From positions 1 through 64,000 of the forward strand of contig NZ_PCPR01000025.1 in the NCBI RefSeq assembly GCF_002979775.1: a stretch of DNA of 64,000 bases, given 5' to 3'. Source of the stretch: Arthrobacter sp. MYb23 (lineage in GTDB: Bacteria; Actinomycetota; Actinomycetes; Actinomycetales; Micrococcaceae). The notes under the pieces were generated by a model. The model was not told the DNA's origin. It saw nothing but the letters and a program-made list of their open reading frames with translations, and made no database searches. Positions 51,756 to 60,213 of this stretch are shown one piece after another. The stretch's first letter is position 1. The number at the start of each line of letters is the position of its first letter. A program made the translations under genes and the position numbers.

Positions 51756-52235
51756 CTAGGCCTCGTCCGGATCCGTCACGGCAGCGCCGGCGTTCATGAT
51801 TTCCGCATTGATCATCCACACCAGTTGTTCCAGGCGGGAGATGAAGGCGTGCAGCAGGTCCGCCGTCGTGGGATCTTCCTCATCCACTTCGTCGTGTACG
51901 TCGCGCATGGTCTGAACTGCGCGTTCCACGCGGTCGGTGACCAGTTTGACGGCGTTCTTGGTGTTCACCAGACCTGCCGGGAATTCCTCCAGGCGTGTGC
52001 CCTTGGCGATGGTCGCACTGCGGCCGTCCGGAAGGGCGTGGAGTGCCCGCATACGTTCGGCGGTGTCATCAGCGAACTCCCGCGTGGCCACTACCAGCTC
52101 GTCCAGCTGGAGGTGAAGGTCGCGGAAGTTGGGCCCTACAATATTCCAGTGCGCCTGCTTTCCTTGAAGCTGCAGCTCAATAAGGTCTGTCAGGACGATC
52201 TGAAGGTTGTCTGCAAGCTGCTGTGACGCTTTCAT
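51756..52235 (-). CDS. dps: Dps-family ferritin-like DNA protection protein
   Basis: A 159-residue four-helix-bundle protein. Ferroxidase-site residues lie in KQAHWNIVGPNFRDLHLQLD and EFADDTAERM, typical of Dps dodecamers that bind DNA and oxidise iron with peroxide. The acidic C-terminus ends DPDEA. It is upstream of the topoisomerase gene on the same strand with 43 bp between; the long region ahead contains promoter-like sequence. Confidence 0.92.
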   Translation of the reverse strand: MKASQQLADNLQIVLTDLIELQLQGKQAHWNIVGPNFRDLHLQLDELVVATREFADDTAERMRALHALPDGRSATIAKGTRLEEFPAGLVNTKNAVKLVTDRVERAVQTMRDVHDEVDEEDPTTADLLHAFISRLEQLVWMINAEIMNAGAAVTDPDEA

Positions 52236-52546
52236 GTGTTCCTCTCATAGACATTCATGTGAGCCTAAAACGTGCCGCAAAAGGTTCTGCGGCAACTGCC
52301 CCATCATCAAATGACGACTTCCATAAGCCTTTCATAAGGGTGCTTAGTAGTACAATGAAGAGTGTTGCTGTTCACGACTGGCGAACTTCTTCTCAGGGCG
52401 AAGGCCGGCACGTGATACATGAAAAGGCACTTTGAGGCCGTGGAACGCCTCCAAGTACCGGCATAACTAAATCGAAGTAAGTAGGAATGCATAGTTGGGA
52501 ATCCACGACGATCATCAAAGATTCCCTTGAAAGGAACGTGCTGACC
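52236..52546. other. 311-bp divergent region ahead of dps and a small membrane-protein gene
   Basis: No convincing gene. It holds a 7-bp hairpin TGCCGCA/TGCGGCA (52273-52294) inside the dps leader, an inverted repeat TAAGC/GCTTA around AAGG near 52325-52348, and TACAAT as a possible -10 near 52350. Two strong promoters are expected here. Confidence 0.45.
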
Positions 52547-52717
52547 ATGAATACGCTTCTGATCATTGCTGGTGTAGTAGCAATTGTTCTTCTTATTGTG
52601 GGTGGCTTCACCCAGGCCCTCAACTGGTTGCTGTGGGTAGGCGTCATCTTGCTCGTTGTCGCAGCCATCGGCTGGTTGCTGAGCTTCATGTCGGGCCGCA
52701 GAGGCCACACGGTATAA
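52547..52717 (+). CDS. Small two-helix membrane protein
   Basis: A 56-residue protein of two membrane helices (IIAGVVAIVLLIVGGF and LLWVGVILLVVAAIGWLL) and a short basic tail GRRGHTV. ATG 52547 is chosen because GAAAGGAACG precedes it. Similar small proteins are common in stress-induced actinobacterial loci (for example hydrophobic DUF-type proteins). Function unknown. Confidence 0.7.
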   Translation: MNTLLIIAGVVAIVLLIVGGFTQALNWLLWVGVILLVVAAIGWLLSFMSGRRGHTV

Positions 52718-52793
52718 AGCAGCCGGACCTGCTCCGCCCGGACCCATCGGGCTGACACCGAGCCCTAGAAGACACCGAGCACTTACAGACAGT

Positions 52794-52836
52794 GAGGGCT
52801 GTTCCCGGCATTGCACGTGCGGCCGGAACAGCCCTC
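52794..52836. terminator. Bidirectional terminator
   Basis: Perfect 12-bp arms GAGGGCTGTTCC / GGAACAGCCCTC with a 19-nt loop between two converging genes. A 10-bp direct repeat GACACCGAGC lies just upstream (52754 and 52771). Confidence 0.7.
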
Positions 52837-52844
52837 CGGCATCA

Positions 52845-53084
52845 TCAATTGCCGTCCGTGCCTTCTCCTGTGGCCGAGGGTGGTGGTGCCGCATCCGGAT
52901 CCTGAGGCGTGGGAAACTCGTCAGCCGGGGCGTCAGGTATTCCCGGGGCGTCAGGTACTCCTTGGGCGGGCCGTTCCGGCGTCTCGCGTTCATCACCCTG
53001 ACCGGGCATTTCCTGTTCCGGCGTGGGCGTTCCGTAACCGCCGGGCTCGTTGTCCGGGTCTACGCGGTGTTCGTCCTGGTTCAT
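52845..53084 (-). CDS. Small acidic proline-rich protein
   Basis: A 79-residue very acidic Pro/Glu/Asp-rich protein (PTPEQEMPGQGDERETPERP) with no hydrophobic segment; probably disordered. AAGGAGG 5 nt before the ATG is an excellent ribosome site, so it is probably translated. Unknown function. Confidence 0.65.
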   Translation of the reverse strand: MNQDEHRVDPDNEPGGYGTPTPEQEMPGQGDERETPERPAQGVPDAPGIPDAPADEFPTPQDPDAAPPPSATGEGTDGN

Positions 53085-53201
53085 TGCTTCCTCCTTGGAA
53101 ATCCGATGAGGCCCCGATAAAAAAGATCGAGGAATGCTGACAGTTCGACCGTAGTCCCACGTATGGTCGGCGTCCATCAAAACCACCCTGGAGGTGTACG
53201 A

Positions 53202-53714
53202 ATGGTAGAGCCGGAGCAGGCCCCCAGATTCGGCAGGAACGAATCCACCGAAGAACGGATGGACCGCAACTGGATGGAACTGATCCAGGAATTGCGGGTG
53301 CTCCAGACCGGCGTGCAGATTCTGGGCGGCTTCCTGCTGACGCTGCCCTTCCAGGAGCGATTTGGAGAGTTGGATGACTGGCAAAGGAGCCTCTATCTCT
53401 TCAACGTGATGGTGGCAGCGCTGACCACCGTCCTCATTGTGCTTCCTGTCAGCGTGCACCGCCGGCTCTTCCGACGAGGTCTCAAATCTGTACTCGTCTC
53501 CAGCGCCGACACCATCACCAAGTGGGCGCTAGCCGGTGTAACTATCCTGATTACCGGCTCGGCATCGCTGGTCTTCGATGTCACTGCAGGCAGGACCGCC
53601 GGATTGGTGGCGGGCAGCTTCATCATCTTGGTGCTGCTGGTTTTGGTGGTCGGAATGCCGCTGTGGCTGCAGCGGCAGGGAATGCGCAGCAACGGCGATT
53701 CGCGGGAAGAGTGA
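53202..53714 (+). CDS. DUF6328-like four-helix membrane protein
   Basis: A 170-residue protein with a conserved opening, ESTEERMDRNWMELIQELRV, followed by four hydrophobic segments in pairs (about 37-57, 60-85, 104-127, 132-152). This pattern fits the actinobacterial DUF6328 group. The ATG at 53202 has GGAGG 8 nt upstream. The next gene follows by 3 bp, so the two are an operon. Function unknown. Confidence 0.75.
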   Translation: MVEPEQAPRFGRNESTEERMDRNWMELIQELRVLQTGVQILGGFLLTLPFQERFGELDDWQRSLYLFNVMVAALTTVLIVLPVSVHRRLFRRGLKSVLVSSADTITKWALAGVTILITGSASLVFDVTAGRTAGLVAGSFIILVLLVLVVGMPLWLQRQGMRSNGDSREE

Positions 53715-53717
53715 GCA

Positions 53718-54428
53718 ATGCTGCGCCCCAACAAAGACCATGAGGACTCTGCGAAAAGAGGGCCAGTGGCTCAGTGGACTAAGAACCACGGGCTTTTGCT
53801 GGCCAACGTGGGTCTGTTCGTGGTGTTCTTCGGCGGCATGATCATCTCCGGGACAGCGAGTTACAGCGAGGAGCAGCAGAGCCACGGCGGGCCACCCCTC
53901 GGCATCCTGGAGTACCTGACCACAGGACATTTCGTAGAAGCTCTCTTTGAGAACTGGGAGTCGGAGTTCCTTCAAATGGCCATGTACGTGGTCCTTACCG
54001 TCTTCCTGTTCCAAAGAGGCTCCTCCGAGTCAAAGCCCGTAGACAAGGACGCGCCCCAAGACGAAGATCCCCGTGATGCCAAGAAGTCAGCCAAGACCCC
54101 TTGGCCGGTGAGGCGCGGCGGTTGGGTGCTGAAGGTCTATGAGCACTCACTCTCCGGCCTGCTGGGCCTGTTGTTCCTGGCCTCCTTCACCTTGCACGCA
54201 GTAGGTGGCGCGGCCGCTTACAACGAAGAGCAGCTCAGCCATGGCCTGCCCGAAGTCTCCACCTGGCAATACATGGGTTCAAGCCAGTTCTGGTTCGAAT
54301 CCTTCCAGAACTGGCAAAGCGAGTTCCTGGCCGTGGCGGTCCTGGTGGGCGCCTCCGTGTACCTCCGCGAACGTGGTTCACCGGAATCCAAGCCGGTGGC
54401 CGAACCCCATTACGAAACCGGCGCCTAG
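53718..54428 (+). CDS. DUF6766-like membrane protein with internal duplication
   Basis: A 236-residue protein of four hydrophobic segments built as two homologous halves. The first half (about 20-106) and the second (about 140-226) share the sequence pattern YxEEQxSHG...W(E/Q)SEFL and end in RGSxESKPV. A charged linker (KDAPQDEDPRDAKK) joins them. The length and repeats match the DUF6766 group. It is between DUF6328-like and a Rho-N-like gene in one transcript. Unknown function. Confidence 0.75.
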   Translation: MLRPNKDHEDSAKRGPVAQWTKNHGLLLANVGLFVVFFGGMIISGTASYSEEQQSHGGPPLGILEYLTTGHFVEALFENWESEFLQMAMYVVLTVFLFQRGSSESKPVDKDAPQDEDPRDAKKSAKTPWPVRRGGWVLKVYEHSLSGLLGLLFLASFTLHAVGGAAAYNEEQLSHGLPEVSTWQYMGSSQFWFESFQNWQSEFLAVAVLVGASVYLRERGSPESKPVAEPHYETGA

Positions 54429-54452
54429 CCCAATAGAGAAAGGAAACACATC

Positions 54453-54719
54453 ATGCCAGGGAAGAAGAATTCCAGTTTGAAGGACCCCAAGCTCTATGAA
54501 GAGCTCCGCGATGATGGTGCATCCAAGGAAAAGGCTGCCCGCGTGTCGAATGCCGCTGCTGCCCGTGGCCGCAAAGAGGTGGGCCGCAAGGGAGGAAAGT
54601 CCGGTGACTACGACGAATGGACAGTGGACAAATTAAAAACCCGCGCCAAGGAACTTGGCTTGAAGGGTTATTCAGATAAGAAAAAGTCCGAACTAATCTC
54701 CATGCTGCGCGATCATTAG
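54453..54719 (+). CDS. Small basic protein with Rho-N/SAP-like tail
   Basis: An 88-residue protein: N-terminal KDPKLYEELRDDGASKEKAARV, a Gly/Lys-rich middle (RKEVGRKGGKSGDY), and a C-terminal helix-hairpin (VDKLKTRAKELGLKGYSDKK) typical of Rho-N/SAP-like nucleic-acid-binding modules. It fits the DUF7218 group. A good AGAAAGGA site lies 9 nt upstream. It converges with the Ku gene. Putative DNA/RNA binder. Confidence 0.75.
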   Translation: MPGKKNSSLKDPKLYEELRDDGASKEKAARVSNAAAARGRKEVGRKGGKSGDYDEWTVDKLKTRAKELGLKGYSDKKKSELISMLRDH

Positions 54720-54734
54720 CCTCGCCGGGAACCC

Positions 54735-54768
54735 AGGTAGCGGCCGTCCGACGGGGCGGCCGCTACCT
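54735..54768. terminator. Bidirectional terminator between the Rho-N-like gene and ku
   Basis: Perfect 12-bp arms AGGTAGCGGCCG / CGGCCGCTACCT with a 10-nt loop, between the two converging genes. Confidence 0.75.
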
Positions 54769-54805
54769 CCGTTGACGTCGAGGCAGTGAAAATGTCGACG
54801 CCGGT

Positions 54806-55672
54806 TCACGCCTTTTTCTTGGCCCGCGCCTTCGGTTTGCTGGCCGTTTTGCTGGCGGCAGCGTCGTCGTCGTCCGCTTTTTCCTTGCCGCGCTTCTTGT
54901 CCAGGCTGCGCTTCAGCGCTTCCATGAGGTCGATGACGTCGCCGCCTTCACCCTCGCCTTCCACCACACCAAAGGTGGCCTCGGTGTCCAGGGCTTCGCC
55001 CTTCTCCAGCTTGGCCTCGATCAATGTTTTCAGCTGAGCCTGATAGTCATCGGTGTAGGAATCGGGGTCAAAGTCGTGCGCCATGGATTCCACCAGCGCG
55101 GATGACATTTCCAGCTCTTTGTCCGAAATTTTGATATCCGTCTCCAAGGACGGGAACTTGGCTTCGCGGACTTCATCCCCCCACAGGAGCGCCTGGAGCA
55201 ACAGCACGTCGTCGCGAACGCGCAGGGCCCCCAGCCGTGTCTTCTGCCGGAGCGCATACTGCACAATGGCGATCCTGTCCGTGTCCTCCAGCGTCTGCCG
55301 GAGCAACATGTAGGCTTTCGGCGATTTGGAATCCGGCTCAAGGAAATAGCTGCGTTCGTACATGATGGGGTCCAGCTGCTCGGCGGGGATAAACTCCACC
55401 ACCTCAATTTCGCGACTGTTCTCCTCCGGCAAGGATTTCAATTCAGCCGCGGTAAGGACCACGGTGCGGCCTTCTTCTTCGTAGGCCTTATCAATATCCT
55501 CGTACGCCACAACGTCGCCGCAAATTTCGCATTTCCGCTGGTACCGGATACGCCCGCCGTCCTTATTGTGGACTTGGTGCAGGCCAATATCGTGATCCTC
55601 TGTGGCGCTGTAGAGCTTCACTGGTACGTTGACCAGACCGAATGCGATAGATCCCTTCCAAATGGCCCTCAT
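54806..55672 (-). CDS. ku: Non-homologous end joining protein Ku
   Basis: A 288-residue bacterial Ku core: opening MRAIWKGSIAFGLVNVPVKL, then CEICGDVVAYEDIDKAYE and LTAAELKSLPEENSREIEV. It forms a dimeric ring that binds DNA ends and recruits LigD. A Lys/Ala-rich C-terminal tail (KPKARAKKKA) is typical of mycobacterial-type Ku. ATG 55672 gives the conserved start. It is divergent from ligD with 38 bp between, forming an NHEJ pair. Confidence 0.96.
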   Translation of the reverse strand: MRAIWKGSIAFGLVNVPVKLYSATEDHDIGLHQVHNKDGGRIRYQRKCEICGDVVAYEDIDKAYEEEGRTVVLTAAELKSLPEENSREIEVVEFIPAEQLDPIMYERSYFLEPDSKSPKAYMLLRQTLEDTDRIAIVQYALRQKTRLGALRVRDDVLLLQALLWGDEVREAKFPSLETDIKISDKELEMSSALVESMAHDFDPDSYTDDYQAQLKTLIEAKLEKGEALDTEATFGVVEGEGEGGDVIDLMEALKRSLDKKRGKEKADDDDAAASKTASKPKARAKKKA

Positions 55673-55710
55673 GCACCCAGTCAACAGCACAACACAGCAG
55701 AGGAGAAGAG

Positions 55711-58275
55711 GTGGCAGGCAAGCAACAGGAGCGGGTGAACGTGGAAGGCCACGAGCTCACCCTCACCAATCTGGGAAAAATCATCTACCCGGAAACCGGC
55801 ACCACCAAGGCCGAAGTGCTGGAGTACTACGCCGCTGTGGCACCTTTCCTGATCCCCGCGGCTGCCAATCGTCCTGTCACCCGCAAGCGCTGGGTCAACG
55901 GAGTGGGCACCGCCGAACACCCTGGGCAGGTCTTCTTCCAGAAAAATCTTGAGGACTCCGCACCCAAGTGGATTCCCCGTGCCGCCATCCAGCATTCGGA
56001 CCACGCCAATGTGTATCCCCTGGTCAACAACTTGGCCACGCTCACATGGATGGCGCAGATCGCATCCTTGGAAATCCACGTTCCGCAGTGGCAAGTGGAC
56101 GCTGCCGGGAAGCCGCTCCGGCCCGACCGCTTCGTCCTGGACCTCGACCCCGGGCCCGGCGCCGGCCTTCCCGAGTGCGTTGAAGTGGCCAAGCTGGCCC
56201 GGTCCATCCTGCAGGACATGGGCATGGACCCGGTCCCCGTCACCAGCGGCAGCAAGGGTATCCACCTCTACACTGGCCTGGACGGGACACTGAAGTCCGA
56301 GCAAGTCTCCGCCTTCGCCCACGAACTCGCCCGCGCGTTGGAGTCCGACCATCCGGAGCTGGTGGTCAGCGACATGAAAAAGTCCCTACGCAAGGGCAAA
56401 GTGCTGGTGGACTGGAGCCAGAACAGCGGCAACAAGACCACCATCGTGCCCTACTCACTCCGTGGCCGCGCCTTCCCCACGGTGGCTGCGCCGCGCACCT
56501 GGCGGGAGCTCACCTCTGCCTCGTTGGAGCACTTGGACTTTCGTTCCGTGATGAAACGCGTCAAGACAGGCAAGGACCACTTCGCGTCCATCTCCGAACG
56601 GCACCTGCCGCCGCACGGCGAGGATGAGAAGGACGACGGCGGTGCTGCCGCAGGCAGTTCAGGCACCGGCAGCTCGGGCACAGGCCGTGGGCAGGTGGTG
56701 ACTGTGGAGAACCGTCTCGCCAAGTACGTCGGGATGCGCGATCCGGACAAAACCCCGGAGCCGTTCCCGTCGTCGTCGGCTGTTTCCAGCGGCGCAGCCG
56801 GCCACTCGTCCTCAGACCAGCCCAAGCCGGGCGAGCCTCCGCCACCCGGCGGCATCTTTGTCATCCAGGAGCACCATGCCCGCCGCTACCACCTGGACTT
56901 CCGGCTGGAGCATGAGGGCGTCCTGGTCTCTTGGGCGCTCCCCCGCGGCGTCCCCGAAACAACGGACCGGAACAACCTGGCCGTTCACACCGAAGACCAT
57001 CCCATGGACTACGCCACGTTTGCCGGCGTCATTCCCAAGGGCGAGTACGGCGCTGGGACGGTCACCATCTGGGACCGCGGCGAATACACCTGCGAGAAAT
57101 GGCGCGATGGCAAGGAAGTGATCGCGACCCTCACAGGCGAGCCCGGTGGCGGACTTGGTGGCACCAGGCGGTTCGCGCTCATCAACACGGGCCAGAACTG
57201 GCTGATCCACCTGATGAAGGAGCAACCGGGTGGGCGGCATGGGGCCCCGGCTGCTGGCCAAGCTGCACCGAAGCCCGAGCCGACGCAGCCCACTCCCTCC
57301 ACTCCCCAGCCCATGCCTAACTACACCCCCATGCTCGCCACCTCCGGCACCACCGCCGAACTCCGCGGCGACGATTGGCTGTATGAACTGAAGTGGGACG
57401 GGATCCGGGCGATCATTACCGGCACGGAAGGCAAAATCCGGCTCATGAGCCGCAACGCGAACGACCTCACGGCAACCTACCCTGAGGTGACTGACCGCGG
57501 ATGCTGGCCTGAGGGCGACTTCGTAGCGGACGGTGAAATTGTGGCTCTTGGGAAGGGATCCAGGCCTGATTTCGGGCGGTTGCAGCTCAGGATGAACCTG
57601 GTCAAGACCGCTGACATCGAGCGTGCCAGGGCATCGGTTCCGGTGCAGCTCATGCTGTTCGATCTTCTCTACGAGGACGGCACGGACCTGAGCGGACTGC
57701 CGTTCAGTGAACGCCGCGAGAAGCTCTCCGGGTTTGCAGGGCGTTTGCGCAAAGGTAGCCCGGTGCATCTCTCTGCCGTGCTGGATCACGACGTTGAGGA
57801 TCTCATGACCAGCGCCGCCGAGCTTGGTCTGGAGGGTGTCATGGCCAAGAAGGCAGACAGCCGTTATGTGATCGGCCGCCGCAGCAGGTCCTGGATCAAG
57901 CTCAAGCTGGAGCAAAGCCAGGAAGTGGTGGTGGGCGGTTGGCGGCCTGGCGCGGGGGCCCGGAGTGGGACTTTCGGCGCGTTGCTGCTGGGCATCCCCG
58001 ACGGCGGCAAACTGCACTATGTGGGCAGGGTCGGCACTGGCTTTAAGGACTGGCAACTGCGGGATGTCATGGAGCATCTTGAGCCCCGCGTGGTGGGCGA
58101 GTCGCCGTTCGCGGACATTCCCCGGGAGGATGCAGCGGGTGCCACGTGGGTGAGTCCTGAGTTGGTGGCCGAGGTAACTTTCGGTGAATGGACGGGTCCT
58201 GGCCGGCTGCGTCATCCCGTGTGGCGCGGGTGGCGTCCGGACAAGTCCCCTGACGACGTAAGCCAGCCCAACTGA
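55711..58275 (+). CDS. ligD: ATP-dependent DNA ligase LigD (polymerase-phosphoesterase-ligase)
   Basis: An 854-residue three-domain NHEJ enzyme. The N-terminal primase-polymerase (about 1-300) has DLDPGPGAG at about 143-151; the central 3'-phosphoesterase (about 375-520) has HHARRYHLDFRLEHEG beginning near 387; the C-terminal ligase (about 540-850) has nucleotidyl Lys561 in YELKWDGIRAI. Gly/Ser-rich linkers separate the domains, so length exceeds the mycobacterial form. The GTG start has AGGAGAAGAG upstream. The end overlaps one arm of a long inverted repeat. Confidence 0.96.
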   Translation: MAGKQQERVNVEGHELTLTNLGKIIYPETGTTKAEVLEYYAAVAPFLIPAAANRPVTRKRWVNGVGTAEHPGQVFFQKNLEDSAPKWIPRAAIQHSDHANVYPLVNNLATLTWMAQIASLEIHVPQWQVDAAGKPLRPDRFVLDLDPGPGAGLPECVEVAKLARSILQDMGMDPVPVTSGSKGIHLYTGLDGTLKSEQVSAFAHELARALESDHPELVVSDMKKSLRKGKVLVDWSQNSGNKTTIVPYSLRGRAFPTVAAPRTWRELTSASLEHLDFRSVMKRVKTGKDHFASISERHLPPHGEDEKDDGGAAAGSSGTGSSGTGRGQVVTVENRLAKYVGMRDPDKTPEPFPSSSAVSSGAAGHSSSDQPKPGEPPPPGGIFVIQEHHARRYHLDFRLEHEGVLVSWALPRGVPETTDRNNLAVHTEDHPMDYATFAGVIPKGEYGAGTVTIWDRGEYTCEKWRDGKEVIATLTGEPGGGLGGTRRFALINTGQNWLIHLMKEQPGGRHGAPAAGQAAPKPEPTQPTPSTPQPMPNYTPMLATSGTTAELRGDDWLYELKWDGIRAIITGTEGKIRLMSRNANDLTATYPEVTDRGCWPEGDFVADGEIVALGKGSRPDFGRLQLRMNLVKTADIERARASVPVQLMLFDLLYEDGTDLSGLPFSERREKLSGFAGRLRKGSPVHLSAVLDHDVEDLMTSAAELGLEGVMAKKADSRYVIGRRSRSWIKLKLEQSQEVVVGGWRPGAGARSGTFGALLLGIPDGGKLHYVGRVGTGFKDWQLRDVMEHLEPRVVGESPFADIPREDAAGATWVSPELVAEVTFGEWTGPGRLRHPVWRGWRPDKSPDDVSQPN

Positions 58276-58336
58276 GTAACAGATAACGCTCCATTGAAGG
58301 TTCAGTAGGACGTTTGCTGTTACTCAGTTGGGCTGG
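58263..58336. repeat. 20-bp perfect inverted repeat at the 3' end of ligD
   Basis: Arms 58263-58282 and 58317-58336 (CCAGCCCAACTGAGTAACAG and its complement) with a 34-bp spacer whose ends also pair imperfectly (AACGCTCC/GGACGTT). The left arm contains the ligD TGA. There is no T run. It could be a transcription-ending cruciform or a dispersed palindromic element. Confidence 0.85.
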
Positions 58337-58366
58337 GTACGCGGGATGGTGCGGGAGGCGGGGTTA

Positions 58367-58615
58367 TCAGGAGGAGTGCGGCATTTGCGGGCGGCTGGTC
58401 CTGTGGACCGCCGTCACAGCTGCTCCCTGGCCCATGCGGCCGTGGGCTTGATCGCGTTCCTTCGGATGGCGGCGTTTACCGTTGCCGTCCGGCCACTGCC
58501 TGCTTTGGTCGGTACCCAAGGCAACCGCGATGGCTGTTGGTTCGGGCATGGGCGCCATGTCCATGGACTCCACCAAGTGGCTTGCAACCTCAGGATTGAT
58601 GCGTTCAGCAGTCAT
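58367..58615 (-). CDS. Small hypothetical protein, 82 residues
   Basis: It encodes a 20-residue hydrophobic/acidic start (MTAERINPEVASHLVESMDM) and a basic hydrophilic remainder (KRRHPKERDQAHGRMGQG). AAGGGAAG 6 nt before the ATG supports translation. No domain is recognised; the C-terminal half could be out of the real frame. It lies 45 bp downstream of another small gene on the same strand. Confidence 0.45.
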   Translation of the reverse strand: MTAERINPEVASHLVESMDMAPMPEPTAIAVALGTDQSRQWPDGNGKRRHPKERDQAHGRMGQGAAVTAVHRTSRPQMPHSS

Positions 58616-58660
58616 GATTCTTCCCTTTCAGTGTGCGGATTGTGCTGTGCGGGTAAGGAT

Positions 58661-58861
58661 TTACCAGCGGACCTTCTTCTCGGTCTTGGCCTGCTTGCCG
58701 CTGGCGGAGGTGGGCTTGTGCCCCTTGCCGGTGCTTTGCCAGCCGGCCGGAGCGCCGCCCCCGGACTTGCTTGCCAGCATGGCCTTCTGGGCGTCGGTCA
58801 ACTTGGACTTGATGCCACCGTCGGCCGGGGTCTTTTTGTTTTCGGAAGGGTTGGCAGTCAT
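58661..58861 (-). CDS. Small basic lysine-rich protein, 66 residues
   Basis: A hydrophilic protein beginning MTANPSENKKTPADGGIKSK, with a short helix LTDAQKAMLASKSGGG and a Gly/Ser/Lys tail ending AKTEKKVRW. TAGGAGT 7 nt before the ATG is a good ribosome site. No named domain is certain. Composition suits a small nucleic-acid- or ribosome-associated protein. Confidence 0.55.
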   Translation of the reverse strand: MTANPSENKKTPADGGIKSKLTDAQKAMLASKSGGGAPAGWQSTGKGHKPTSASGKQAKTEKKVRW

Positions 58862-59147
58862 ATGTGGACTCCTAGAAGTGTGAGTCCTGAAGAGACACGT
58901 ATCCCATGTCGTTGCGGTTCGGGAAAAAGGCGTCGAGAACGGGAACGGCATGGAGGCAGGGCCTCAACAGGCGTGGATTTTTGTCAGGTTAAACTCGGCA
59001 GTGCAGCTCAGGCAAAGGCCGGTCTACTCAAAAATCAGTGTTCCCATGCCTCATACCCTAGCCAAGTCCCGGCGGATTTGTGAACCCCTCACCTGCAGCA
59101 TCTTTGAACCCGGCTTCCAACCCGATCCGGATTCTTCCTCGGCTAGC

Positions 59148-59951
59148 ATGGCAAACGTGACCCGGAGAGCTTCCATCGCCACCACATTGCGTGCCGCCGG
59201 CTGCGTTTTCGCGGAGGACGAAGCCCGCCTCCTCGTCGACGCCGCCCGCCATCCGGACGAGCTCCGACACATGGTGGACCAACGCCTTAGCGGACTGCCC
59301 CTGGAACATATAGTGGGCTGGGCGGATTTCTGCGGGAAGCGCATGACCGTCAGACCCGGGGTGTTTGTGCCCAGGCGTCGCACGGAGTTCCTGGTCCGCC
59401 AGGCGGCGATGATCGCCAAGCCGGGAGCCGTCGTCGTGGATCTCTGCTGCGGTTCCGGGGCAATAGGTGCAGCGTTGAACGATCTCTTGGGGAGCTGCGA
59501 GCTGCACGCCTCGGACATCGACTCTGCCGCGGTTCAGTGCGCGCGACGCAACGTTGAGCCCCGCGGCGGGCAGGTCCATCAGGGCGATCTCTATGAAGCA
59601 CTCCCCAAAACCTTGCGCGGGAAGGTGGACGTACTGCTGGCGAACGCGCCGTATGTCCCCACAAGTTCAATCGGAATGATGCCGCCGGAAGCACGCCTCC
59701 ACGAGCCGAGGGTAGCGCTCGACGGCGGCGCTGACGGTTTGGAGGTGCAGCGGCGGGTTGCGCTGGGGGCGGCCGAGTGGCTTGCGCCGGGCGGGTTCCT
59801 GATGGTCGAAACCTCGGGGCAGCAGGCGCCGGAGACCGCCGGCGTCATGGTCGAGTCAGGGCTGCTCGCGGACGTGGTCTCGGATGAGGATATGGGCGCC
59901 ACGATTGTGGTCGGATCGGACCGCGAAACCGGCGGATCCATCAGCTTTTAG
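59148..59951 (+). CDS. PrmC/HemK-related N5-glutamine methyltransferase
   Basis: A 267-residue SAM-dependent methyltransferase. An N-terminal helical region (1-70) with LRAAGCVFAEDEARLLV and LSGLPLEHIVGWADFCG; motif I VVDLCCGSGAIGAAL; a catalytic loop NAPYVPTSS where PrmC has NPPY. The NAPY variant marks a PrmC-related group whose target may not be release factors. ATG 59148 follows a long untranslated stretch; a further in-frame extension to 58950 is not supported. It may modify a protein glutamine. Confidence 0.86.
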   Translation: MANVTRRASIATTLRAAGCVFAEDEARLLVDAARHPDELRHMVDQRLSGLPLEHIVGWADFCGKRMTVRPGVFVPRRRTEFLVRQAAMIAKPGAVVVDLCCGSGAIGAALNDLLGSCELHASDIDSAAVQCARRNVEPRGGQVHQGDLYEALPKTLRGKVDVLLANAPYVPTSSIGMMPPEARLHEPRVALDGGADGLEVQRRVALGAAEWLAPGGFLMVETSGQQAPETAGVMVESGLLADVVSDEDMGATIVVGSDRETGGSISF

Positions 59952-60213
59952 GCCCGAATCCGGCGTGTTAAGTGGGCTCAGCTAAACAATTTGGTAACAA
60001 CGCCGTTCTTGGGCAAAAACGAGTCAACTTCCGCATGATAGCGGGGCAAGATCGGGCAATGAGATGGAACACACCTAGGCAAACTGCACTCCTAAACGGC
60101 CCATAAATCGGATCTTAACTCGGGTTTTCGTGCAAAACCCCGTAAAATTGAAGGCCTGCCCAGAGCGGGGCAGCAGAAGTCGCAAGCAAATGACCTCCCT
60201 AGGAGAAGCCCAA
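59952..60213. promoter_or_regulatory. Promoter region of the MHS transporter gene
   Basis: A 262-bp stretch with no gene. It holds a 7-bp hairpin GGGTTTT/AAAACCC (60122-60140) and a TAAAAT box (60143-60148) that may be the -10 for the transporter. AGGAGA at 60200-60205 is its ribosome site. Confidence 0.4.

Noticed and set aside
54284-54314. tRNA-like GGTTCGAATCC stem with perfect 10-bp arms CCAGTTCTGG/CCAGAACTGG
   Set aside because: It lies in the coding frame of the DUF6766-like protein, with no acceptor or anticodon arms around it. The T-arm likeness is chance.
56812-58215. 467-codon open frame antisense to ligD
   Set aside because: No motif and ligD is complete with catalytic residues in all three domains.
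58950-59147. N-terminal extension of the PrmC-like methyltransferase
   Set aside because: No ribosome site and no conservation-like pattern; the protein family starts near the ATG at 59148.
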